NCBI RefSeq assembly: GCF_001499965.1
Contig: NZ_LQIT01000016.1
Span: 1 to 64,000 of the forward strand
DNA length: 64,000 nucleotides
Origin: Mycobacterium sp. GA-2829
GTDB taxonomy: Bacteria > Actinomycetota > Actinomycetes > Mycobacteriales > Mycobacteriaceae
Reading direction: 5' to 3'
This document shows, in pieces, positions 57,294 to 64,000 of the stretch. Made by a program: the position numbers and the translations under genes. The stretch's first letter is position 1; each line of letters starts with the position of its first letter. Below the pieces are notes generated by a model. The model ran no database searches. It was not told where the DNA came from and saw nothing but the letters and a program-made list of their open reading frames with translations.

Positions 57294-58427
57294 TCAGCCG
57301 TCCGCCACCCCGGCGAGCTTCTGGATCACGCGGATCTCTTTGTCCGCGTATGGCGTTCCGTCCGGGCGCAGCAGGTCGCTGAACCAGGGGTCGGGCGCTT
57401 CGGTGTAGGGCTTCTTCCACGAGTCCCACGGCAGATACGTCTGCGTCCGGCCTGCGACGAAACCCCAGTTGTAGGCGCCGACGTTGCGTCGTTTCGCCAC
57501 CGGCAGAACGCCTTCGACGGTGCTGCCCAGGCCCCGCGCCAGGTACTCGGTGCAGATGATCGGACGGCCCAGCGGGGTGAGTTCGTCGATGCGGTTTTCG
57601 AACTCGGACGGATTCCCGTAGCTGTGGAAGGTGACGATGTCGGAGTGGTCGAGCTGCACACTGGCGACCTTGCTGCGGCGCTTCGGATCCCGCCAGTGGC
57701 CCTGCCACACACCGCTGGTCACCGGTTGGGCCGGGTTGACGGCGCGGGTCCACTGGAAGACGTGTGGGAGGAACGCGGCGACGAGTTCCTGTTTGTCCTC
57801 GTGTTCGGTCTTGCGATAGTCCTTCGCCGGATTGTCCGGCTCGTTCCATACGTCCCACGCCAGTACGCGTGGGTCGTTGCGGAACAGTCCGACCACGCCC
57901 GTGACGTAGCTCTGCAGCACCCGGGTGTACGCGGGATCCTGCAGGCGGGCGGCGCCGGGGCTCTGCACCCACCCGGAGTTGTGCACGCCCGCGACCGGAG
58001 CGCGCTGACGGCCCGCCTTCGGCTGTGGATCCCAGCAGGAGTCGAACAGGACAAACATCGGTTTGATCTGGTGGCTGGCCGCGATGCCGACGAACTGCGC
58101 GAGCCGCTGGCTGAAGCCGGCCCGGTCGGTGGCCCACAACAGGTCGTGCAGGAACACCCGGACGGTGTTGAAGCCGACCTGGCGGGCCAGGCGGAGTTCG
58201 GCGTCGATGCGGCGCGGATCGTAAGTGCCGGCCTGGAACATCTCGATCTGGTTCGCCGCCGTCGAGGTGACGTAGTTGGCGCCGATCAGCCAGCCCTGCT
58301 GCGCGTACCAGGCGTTGGCGCGGTCCGCCGGCCAGCGGCTCGGCTCCGCGGAGGCCACCGGTAGCTCGGTCAGCGCCGCGGCCGCTGTCAAGAGCAGCGA
58401 GAGCTTGAGGGCCGTTCGCCGGTGCAC
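57294..58427 (-). CDS. Secreted GH5-type glycoside hydrolase, copy 2
   Basis: This 377-residue paralogue of the protein encoded at 4097-5278 has the same order of motifs: export signal with RRTAL (Tat-like), FDSCWDPQP, HNSGWVQSPG, DVWNEPDNPA (acid/base Glu) and CTEYLARGLG (nucleophile Glu). Length and end sequence (NWGFVAGRTQTYLPWDSW) also match. GTG 58427 is the start. The substrate is unknown and could be plant glucan or the mycobacterial envelope. It converges on the ATP-grasp gene (4-bp gap). Confidence 0.75.
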   Translation of the reverse strand: MHRRTALKLSLLLTAAAALTELPVASAEPSRWPADRANAWYAQQGWLIGANYVTSTAANQIEMFQAGTYDPRRIDAELRLARQVGFNTVRVFLHDLLWATDRAGFSQRLAQFVGIAASHQIKPMFVLFDSCWDPQPKAGRQRAPVAGVHNSGWVQSPGAARLQDPAYTRVLQSYVTGVVGLFRNDPRVLAWDVWNEPDNPAKDYRKTEHEDKQELVAAFLPHVFQWTRAVNPAQPVTSGVWQGHWRDPKRRSKVASVQLDHSDIVTFHSYGNPSEFENRIDELTPLGRPIICTEYLARGLGSTVEGVLPVAKRRNVGAYNWGFVAGRTQTYLPWDSWKKPYTEAPDPWFSDLLRPDGTPYADKEIRVIQKLAGVADG

Positions 58428-58514
58428 CTCGTGACCATAGTGGTTCTCAGCGACTGTTCAGCGTCAAGGTGTCATCCTGCAACACAACGGGTTTCGAATC
58501 GTTACCGAAGCGGC

Positions 58515-59222
58515 CTAGGTCGTCTCGTCGACCACCGCGGCGGCGGCCTCGTCGATGATCGCACGCATCGCGTCCTCGGCCTGCTTCGCCTCGCCCATCC
58601 GGATCGCCCGCGCCACCTCGTCGTGGAGTGCGATCGCGTCGATGTTGGGTTTGGTGGGCATCATCCCGTGCTGGGTGCGGCCGGTGAGCACCTCGGCGAC
58701 CACGCCGGTCAGCGCGCGGAACATCTCGTTCCCGCTGGCCTCCAGCAGGGTCTGGTGAAACAGCTTGTCCGCCAGCAGGTATGCGTCGAGGTCGCCGGAC
58801 CGTCCGTGCACGACCATGTCGGACACCGCCGACGCCATCACACGGCACTGATGCGGGGTGGCGCGCCGCGCGGCGAGTGCCGCCGCCGCCGGTTCGAAGC
58901 CCAGCCGCAACTCCGACAGCGAGACCAGCAGGCCGGTGCGATCACCGACGTCCAACCGCCAGCGGATCAGCATCGGGTCGAACACGTTCCACTGCTCGGC
59001 GGGTTGCACCGTGATCCCGACGCGGCGACGGGATTCGACCATCCCCATGGACTCGAGGACCCGGATCGCCTCACGGGCGACACTGCGCGACACCGCGTGT
59101 TCGGCGCTCACCCCGTCGAGGGTGAGGATGGCCCCGGGCAGGTACCGACCGGACACGATCGCCGTCCCCAACGCAGTCACCAGACTGCCGTGGAGTGCGC
59201 CTGCGACGTGCCGATCGAGCAT
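58515..59222 (-). CDS. GntR/FadR-type (FCD) repressor of the gluconate genes
   Basis: This 235-residue regulator has an N-terminal winged helix (about 20-75, EHAVSRSVAREAIRVLESMGMVESRRRVG) and a C-terminal helical FCD effector domain (from ~95). It is divergent from gluconokinase and permease, with a perfect dyad in between. Gluconate or gluconate-6-phosphate is the natural inducer to expect. ATG 59222 was chosen as start; TTG at 59228 also exists. Confidence 0.87.
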   Translation of the reverse strand: MLDRHVAGALHGSLVTALGTAIVSGRYLPGAILTLDGVSAEHAVSRSVAREAIRVLESMGMVESRRRVGITVQPAEQWNVFDPMLIRWRLDVGDRTGLLVSLSELRLGFEPAAAALAARRATPHQCRVMASAVSDMVVHGRSGDLDAYLLADKLFHQTLLEASGNEMFRALTGVVAEVLTGRTQHGMMPTKPNIDAIALHDEVARAIRMGEAKQAEDAMRAIIDEAAAAVVDETT

Positions 59223-59284
59223 GCACAAATCATGTCAGACGCCTGCGCCCAGTGGTAGCACCTGATGTTTTCGATCCGCCTCTT

Positions 59285-59303
59285 GCAATAGTATGCCTAT
59301 TGC
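59285..59303. promoter_or_regulatory. Operator GCAATAG-TATGC-CTATTGC
   Basis: Perfect 7-bp arms with a 5-bp spacer lie in the shared promoter region of the GntR-type gene and gntK. The size and symmetry fit an FCD-family dimer site that controls both directions. Confidence 0.75.
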
Positions 59304-59345
59304 GGCACGCTATGTGATGTCGAGCACAGGGAGTAGGTGGAGGGT

Positions 59346-59888
59346 ATGGCATCACCGATCGTCGTCATGGGCGTATCGGGGTCGGGTAAATCGACGGTCG
59401 GCGCGGCGCTCGCACAGCGGTTGCGGGTCCCCTTCGCCGACGCCGACGACTTCCACCCGCCGCAGAACATCGCGAAGATGACCGCGGGCCAGCCGCTCGA
59501 CGACGACGACCGGACGCCGTGGCTGGAGTCGATCGGTGAGTGGCTGGCGCGCCACCACGGCGGGGGCGTGATGAGTTGTTCGGCGCTCAAACGCCGGTAC
59601 CGCGACCAACTGCGCAGCCATTGCCCCGACGTCGAGTTCCTGCACCTGGCCGGAACGGTCGAGACCATCGGCAGACGCCAGGCGAGCAGGCCCGGACACT
59701 TCATGCCCGCGACGCTGCTGGCGTCGCAGTTCCAGACCCTCGAGCCGCTCGAACCCGACGAGGGGGGCGTCGTCATCGACGTCGCCCAGAGCATCGACTC
59801 GATCATCGAGAGTTACGTCCACACAACGGATTCGCGAGGAGTAGCGATGGAGAGCACCCTGGTCGGAGGTTCGCATGGAGGCCATTGA
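59346..59888 (+). CDS. gntK: Gluconokinase
   Basis: This 180-residue P-loop kinase has GVSGSGKST near the N-terminus (about 9-17) and gluconokinase motifs (DADDFHPPQNIAKM, GQPLDDDDRTPWL, CSALKRRYRDQLR). It phosphorylates D-gluconate to 6-phosphogluconate for the pentose phosphate pathway. ATG 59346 is the natural start; GTG 59337 adds three residues. It overlaps the permease gene by 14 bp. Confidence 0.93.
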   Translation: MASPIVVMGVSGSGKSTVGAALAQRLRVPFADADDFHPPQNIAKMTAGQPLDDDDRTPWLESIGEWLARHHGGGVMSCSALKRRYRDQLRSHCPDVEFLHLAGTVETIGRRQASRPGHFMPATLLASQFQTLEPLEPDEGGVVIDVAQSIDSIIESYVHTTDSRGVAMESTLVGGSHGGH

Positions 59889-61305
59889 TCCCGCATACGG
59901 GACCGGCACGCTCCTGTTGATCGCGGCGGCCGCCGTCGCGCTGCTGCTGTTCCTGATCATCAAGGTGAAATTGCACGCCTTCCTGGCGCTGGTACTGGTG
60001 AGCGCACTGACCGCACTGGCCGCGGGAATCCCCGTCGGCGACGTCCCCAGCGCGCTGTCCTACGGCTTCTCCAACACCCTCGGCTCGGTCGCCCTACTCG
60101 TCGGGTTCGGCGTGATGATCGGCCGGCTCCTCGAGATCACCGGCGGCGCACAGGTTCTCGCCGACACCCTGATCGGCCGGTTCGGGGAGAAGCGGGCGCC
60201 GCTGGCCCTCGGCGTGGCCGCCCTGCTGTTCGGTTTCCCGATCTTCTTCGACGCCGGGCTCGTCGTCTTCCTGCCCATCATCATGACCGTCGCGCGGCGT
60301 TTCGGCGGCTCGCTGCTGCTGTACGCGTTCCCGGCCGCGGGTGCGTTCGCGGCCATGCACGCCCTGGTCCCACCGCATCCCGGTCCCGTCGCGGCCGCCG
60401 AACTGCTCGGCGCCAACATCGGTCTCACGCTCCTGATCGGCGTCCCGGTCGCGGTCCTGTCCTGGTACGTCGGCGCGTTCCTGGTCTCCCAGATCATCGG
60501 CCGCCGGGTGTACATCGACATCCCCACCTCGCTGTTCGGTGAGATCAACGGCGGCCGCACCGATGAGCCCGCCGACGCGCCGGGCGCCGCGGGTGGCACT
60601 GCCCGCACCGCCACCCGCACACCGCCTGCGTTCATGACCGTGCTCGGTGTGCTGCTGCTGCCGTTCGTGCTGATCTCGTGCAACACCGTGGTCGACACCC
60701 TGCAGACCGCGGGCGTGATCTCCGAGGACGCCACCTGGGCGGAGTACCTCAAACTGGTCGGCACCACGTCGATCGCACTGCTGATCACCGTGATCGTGGC
60801 GACGCTGGTGCTCGGACTGCGCAACCGGTCGATGGCCGACGTGAGCGACATCCTCGACAAGGCGCTGGGACCGATCTGCGCGATCATCCTCATCACCGGT
60901 GCGGGCGGCATGTTCGGTGGCGTCTTGCGGCTCAGCGGTATCGGCGACGCGCTGAGCAGTTCGCTGTCGAACCTCGGCATCTCGCTGATCCTGCAGGCGT
61001 TCGTCATCTCCACACTGCTGCGCGTCGCCCAAGGTTCGGCCACCGTCGCGCTGACGACGACGGCCGGCCTGCTCAGCGCGGCCGTCGCGACCGCGGACCT
61101 GAGCAGTGTGCAACTCACCGCGCTGGTGATGGCGATCGCGGCGGGGGCGACGGTGCTCTCCCACGTCAACGACTCCGGGTTCTGGTTGGTCAGCCGGTTC
61201 TTCGGGATGGACGTGAAGACGACGCTCAAGACGTGGACGGTCCTGGAGACGACGCTGGGGCTCAGCGCCTTCGTGCTCAGCCTCGTGCTGTGGATGATCG
61301 CCTAG
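59875..61305 (+). CDS. gntP: Gluconate permease, GntP family
   Basis: This 476-residue integral membrane protein has 12 or more helices and family landmarks: FGFPIFFDAGLVVFLPIIMTVARR, ALVPPHPGPVAAAELLGANIG and a late NDSGFWLVSRFFGM. GntP proteins import D-gluconate with protons. The 14-bp overlap with gntK makes an operon. The FCD regulator and dyad upstream should make it inducible. Confidence 0.93.
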   Translation: MEAIDPAYGTGTLLLIAAAAVALLLFLIIKVKLHAFLALVLVSALTALAAGIPVGDVPSALSYGFSNTLGSVALLVGFGVMIGRLLEITGGAQVLADTLIGRFGEKRAPLALGVAALLFGFPIFFDAGLVVFLPIIMTVARRFGGSLLLYAFPAAGAFAAMHALVPPHPGPVAAAELLGANIGLTLLIGVPVAVLSWYVGAFLVSQIIGRRVYIDIPTSLFGEINGGRTDEPADAPGAAGGTARTATRTPPAFMTVLGVLLLPFVLISCNTVVDTLQTAGVISEDATWAEYLKLVGTTSIALLITVIVATLVLGLRNRSMADVSDILDKALGPICAIILITGAGGMFGGVLRLSGIGDALSSSLSNLGISLILQAFVISTLLRVAQGSATVALTTTAGLLSAAVATADLSSVQLTALVMAIAAGATVLSHVNDSGFWLVSRFFGMDVKTTLKTWTVLETTLGLSAFVLSLVLWMIA

Positions 61306-61350
61306 GCACATGGCGCCTCACCGGCAAGATCGTCATCGTGCCCTGACGGG

Positions 61351-62715
61351 TCACTGCGCACCCGACATCGACGGCAGGAACGTGATGATCGCGGGGAAGG
61401 CGATCAGCAACGCGACCACCACGAGGTCGGCCACGATGAACGGGACGATGCCGCGGAAGATGCGGCCCAGCCCGGCCTCACGCACGGCCCCGGAGTACAC
61501 GAACGCGTTCATCCCGACCGGCGGTGTGATCAGCGCCATCTCGGCGACCTTCACCACCAGCACCCCGAGCCAGATGCCGTCGAATCCGTAACCGGTCAGG
61601 ATCGGATGCAGCAGCGGTGCGGCGATGAGGATCATCGAGATGCCGTCGAGGAACATGCCCAGCGGCAACAGGATCGCCAGGCACAGCACCAGGACCAGAT
61701 ACGGCGGCAGGTCCGCCGCGGTGACCGCGTTCACCAGCGAGCTGCTCGCCCCGCTCAGCGCGAGGACATAGGTGAACACGCCGGCGCCGACCATCAGCAG
61801 GAAGGTCATCGCCGTCAGGCCGACGGCCTCGCGCAGCGCCTCGCCGACCTCACGGATCCACGCCGGCGGTCGCGTCCGCAGCAAGAGCACGACCAGGGCG
61901 GCGAGCGCACCGAAGGACGCGGCCTCGGTCGGCGTGGCCAGCCCCAGGTAGATGGTGCCGATCGACACGGCGAAAATCACTGCCAGGTAAAGGAATCCGA
62001 TGATGTCGAGGCGGCCCGGCTCGTCGTTCGCGGCGGCGGTTCCGTCGTCGGCGGGGGCCTGCTCGGTGGTCGGCTCACCGGAGCGGACACCGGCGCGCCG
62101 CCGTTGCCACATCACCAGACCGACGATGGTGACCGCGTAGACCGCGATGGTGAGCAGCCCGGGCCCGATGCCCGCGATCAGCAGCTGGCCGATGCTCTCC
62201 TCGGTCACGACGCCGTAGAGCACGAGCACGATCGACGGTGGGATCAGCACTCCCAGTGTGCCGCCGGCGCAGACCACACCCGCGGCCAGGCGGATGCTGT
62301 AGCCCGCGCGCACGATCGCGTCGGTGGACACCCGGGCCATGGTCGCGACCGTCGCGACGCTCGATCCGGTGACCGCGGCGAACATCCCGGAGCCGGCCAG
62401 CGAGGCCAGCGCGGGCCCACCCGGAAGGCGCCGGAGGACCGCCGAGGCGAGGTCGAAACCGGCCTGCGCCAACCCGGCTCGCACCGCGAAGATCCCCATC
62501 ACGATGAACAGCGGGATGATGGTCAGCGAGTAACTGGCCGCCGTGCTGAACGGTTGGTTGGCCACGGTGCTGACGCCGGCGCCGGTACCGCGCAACAGCA
62601 GCACCCCGACGAACGCGGACGCCATCAGCGACAGGCCAACGTGCAGCCGGATCGCCAGGAGCGCGAAGAACAGAACGAGGACGACGATCAGCACGACGCC
62701 GGTGGTGGCGGTCAT
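61351..62715 (-). CDS. dctM: TRAP transporter large permease (DctM)
   Basis: This 454-residue protein has about 12 helices and DctM-family features (LMASAFVGVLLLRG, GSSVATVATMARVS near the middle, PPSIVLVLYGVV and ITPPVGMNAFVYSGA). It transports acidic solutes with Na+ using a periplasmic receptor. Its start overlaps dctQ as ATGA. Next to a gluconate locus, a sugar acid is a fair guess for the cargo. Confidence 0.9.
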   Translation of the reverse strand: MTATTGVVLIVVLVLFFALLAIRLHVGLSLMASAFVGVLLLRGTGAGVSTVANQPFSTAASYSLTIIPLFIVMGIFAVRAGLAQAGFDLASAVLRRLPGGPALASLAGSGMFAAVTGSSVATVATMARVSTDAIVRAGYSIRLAAGVVCAGGTLGVLIPPSIVLVLYGVVTEESIGQLLIAGIGPGLLTIAVYAVTIVGLVMWQRRRAGVRSGEPTTEQAPADDGTAAANDEPGRLDIIGFLYLAVIFAVSIGTIYLGLATPTEAASFGALAALVVLLLRTRPPAWIREVGEALREAVGLTAMTFLLMVGAGVFTYVLALSGASSSLVNAVTAADLPPYLVLVLCLAILLPLGMFLDGISMILIAAPLLHPILTGYGFDGIWLGVLVVKVAEMALITPPVGMNAFVYSGAVREAGLGRIFRGIVPFIVADLVVVALLIAFPAIITFLPSMSGAQ

Positions 62716-63257
62716 CGGGCCGCCTCACTGTGCTCGGTCCGCAGTGCTGGATTCCGTCGGCCCGCCGACAACGCGGCGACGGTGAGCACTTCCTTCCATA
62801 CGGCGACCACGAAGAACATCGCGAACGACGCCAACAGAACGAGTTTCGCCGGCCAGGTCGGCAGCCGGAGGATGTCGTTGGTCGTCTCCCCCCGCTCGGT
62901 CGCGCTGATCAGGACCTCGGTCAAGCCCCACGTCATCAGCAGCGCGAGCCCGATGAGCAGCAGGGTCCGCACGACCGACAGCACCAGCCGCATCCGTGCC
63001 CCGAACCTGTTCTCGAACAACTCGACCACCACGTGGCGCCCGTCGGCCTCCGCCGATGCCAACCCGAGGAACGCGATCGCGACCAGCAGCATGGTGGCGA
63101 TGTCGACGGTCCCGACGATCGAGCGGTCCCTGGCGTTGCGGCTCACCACGTCGGCGATGGTCAACAGGATGACCCCGAGCAGCAGGACCCCCGCGACGAC
63201 GCTCATGGCGCGGGCGACCACGGTCACCGCCCGCGGCAGGGTGACGTTCTCGGTCAT
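62712..63257 (-). CDS. dctQ: TRAP transporter small permease (DctQ)
   Basis: This 181-residue protein has four predicted helices. The ATG at 63257 follows GGAGAGG by 4 nt and overlaps the dctP stop by 4 bp. Longer in-frame extensions lie within dctP. It pairs with DctM in the membrane. The central GRHVVVELFENRF motif is typical of DctQ. Confidence 0.88.
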   Translation of the reverse strand: MTENVTLPRAVTVVARAMSVVAGVLLLGVILLTIADVVSRNARDRSIVGTVDIATMLLVAIAFLGLASAEADGRHVVVELFENRFGARMRLVLSVVRTLLLIGLALLMTWGLTEVLISATERGETTNDILRLPTWPAKLVLLASFAMFFVVAVWKEVLTVAALSAGRRNPALRTEHSEAAR

Positions 63258-64000
63258 CGGCCCTCTCCTTCGAGGCAGGCGTAGAACTGATCGGCGTACC
63301 GCGATCGGGCGGACTCTTCGCGGATGATCCGGCGGTAGTCGTCCAGTACGCCCTGTGCGTCGTAGCCGCGTTCGGCGTAGCGGTCGACCCAGTCCTGCGC
63401 GATGCCGGCGCGGTCCTTCCATGCGGCGACGTCGGCGGCGGGCATGGTGGCCAGCTGCGTACCGGTGCTGCGGAGATCGGTGCACGCCCTGGCGCCGAGT
63501 TCATCCATCTCCTCGAGCCCGTTGGCGATCGCCCGGCCGGACGCCTCACCGATCGCGTCCTGGTACTCGGGCGGCATCTTCTCGAACAGTTCGGAGTTGA
63601 TCACCACGATCGACGACGCGTAGGCGCCGATACCGGGATCGACGAGATACGGGGTGTTGGTGGACAACCCGAACGTGGGCAGGTTGGCGATCGCGAGCGA
63701 GGTGTACCCGTCGATGACGCCGCGCTCCATGGATTCGTAGACGTCGGTGGCGGTCATCGAGACCGGGTTGGCGCCGACGGCGAGCAACGCCTCCGAGGTC
63801 AGCCCACCCGAGCGAATGCTCCTGCCTGCCAAGTCTTTCGGCGTGGCCGCCGGTTCCTTCAACCCGATCAGGTTGATGCCCAGCGGCAGCGGGAACAGCA
63901 GTTGCACGCCCTGGCGGTCGAAGTCGTCGCGGTAGGTCTCGTTCTCCTCGTAGAGCCGCTCGATGGCCGTCATCTGGACCTGGGGGTTGTTCGTCTCGAA
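63254..64000 (-). CDS. dctP: TRAP transporter substrate-binding protein (DctP), 5' end outside window
   Basis: The frame is open to the window edge and lacks its signal peptide and first lobe. The visible 248 residues hold DctP features: PKDLAGRSIRSGGLTSEALLAVGANPVSM, the YESMERGVIDGYTSL motif and a late helix pair. DctP is the secreted receptor that gives the transporter its specificity. Its ligand Arg cannot be identified with certainty. It is the first visible gene of dctPQM. Confidence 0.88.
   Translation of the reverse strand, partial: FETNNPQVQMTAIERLYEENETYRDDFDRQGVQLLFPLPLGINLIGLKEPAATPKDLAGRSIRSGGLTSEALLAVGANPVSMTATDVYESMERGVIDGYTSLAIANLPTFGLSTNTPYLVDPGIGAYASSIVVINSELFEKMPPEYQDAIGEASGRAIANGLEEMDELGARACTDLRSTGTQLATMPAADVAAWKDRAGIAQDWVDRYAERGYDAQGVLDDYRRIIREESARSRYADQFYACLEGEGR

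Noticed and set aside
1-64000. CRISPR arrays, tRNA or rRNA genes, insertion sequences, prophage
   Set aside because: No spaced direct-repeat array, tRNA cloverleaf, rRNA, transposase, integrase or phage structural gene was recognised on either strand.

Overview
The window is high-GC (about 70% by eye) actinobacterial DNA. It most resembles a saprophytic, rapid-growing Mycobacterium/Mycolicibacterium. Supporting signs are a cutinase-like secreted esterase, paired FadE acyl-CoA dehydrogenases, a fused HadA/HadB-type dehydratase, an F420-type nitroreductase-family protein, a GH6 cellulase, an LppW-like lipoprotein, many TetR repressors, and many genes whose start codon lies 6-9 nt after a TANNNT -10 box (leaderless promoters). 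It reads as ordinary chromosome with dense metabolic accessory content. I saw no rRNA, tRNA, CRISPR array, transposase, integrase or prophage module.

Layout. 1-5.5 kb: end of an unknown gene, a serine-hydrolase-like lipoprotein, a secreted coiled-coil protein with an M15-like tail, an FMN glutamate-synthase-family enzyme and a secreted GH5-type glycosidase. 5.5-10.1 kb: a GGDEF protein, then a minus-strand ECF transporter operon (YkoE-YkoD-YkoC type plus a small P-loop kinase) behind a clear TPP riboswitch. 10.3-16 kb: an acyl-CoA cluster of two FadE proteins, a double CaiB/BaiF CoA-transferase and a LysR regulator. 16-17.8 kb: biotin transporter bioY-bioM-bioN. 17.8-25.6 kb: a tightly overlapping catabolic operon (APC permease, two SDRs, agmatinase-family ureohydrolase, cytosolic NodB-like deacetylase) with a divergent PucR regulator and an amidase. 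25.6-26.7 kb: a lower-GC insert bounded by two copies of the amidase 3' end, holding a membrane protein and the tail of an upstream gene.

26.7-34.3 kb: an ECF sigma factor with a DGPF/YCII partner, TetR, an Old Yellow Enzyme, an FAD monooxygenase and an MFS exporter fused to a C-terminal winged-helix-like region. 34.3-39.3 kb: a small leaderless gene behind helically phased repeats, a GAF-ANTAR regulator, an ABC-F protein, and an MFS/TetR pair sharing a perfect palindrome. 39.3-43.5 kb: cutinase, gene scars, an EVE-domain protein, GH6 cellulase, pirin and SDR. 43.5-47.7 kb: FdhF/YdeP molybdo-oxidoreductase, divergent LysR and MOSC protein. 47.7-55.3 kb: alpha/beta hydrolase/TetR, TspO-like protein, heme oxygenase/TetR, small conserved-looking proteins, an SDR relic, and an aldo-keto reductase/MarR pair. 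55.3-58.4 kb: HadAB-like dehydratase, TupA-like ATP-grasp protein and a second GH5-type glycosidase paralogous to the first. 58.5-64 kb: a gluconate module (FCD/GntR repressor, gluconokinase, GntP permease) and a convergent TRAP transporter (DctM, DctQ, partial DctP).

The common theme is nutrient scavenging: vitamins through two ECF systems, nitrogen compounds, fatty acyl chains, polysaccharides and sugar acids. Most modules have a local regulator and a visible palindromic operator. Several short gene relics (amidase, SDR, zinc/NADP oxidoreductase, acyltransferase) mark sites of past deletion or insertion. No single system here can be called new with certainty. The best candidates for new biology are the kinase in the thiamine-riboswitch operon, the guanidino/amide catabolic operon, the insert between amidase copies, the phased-repeat small gene and the TspO-heme oxygenase locus.
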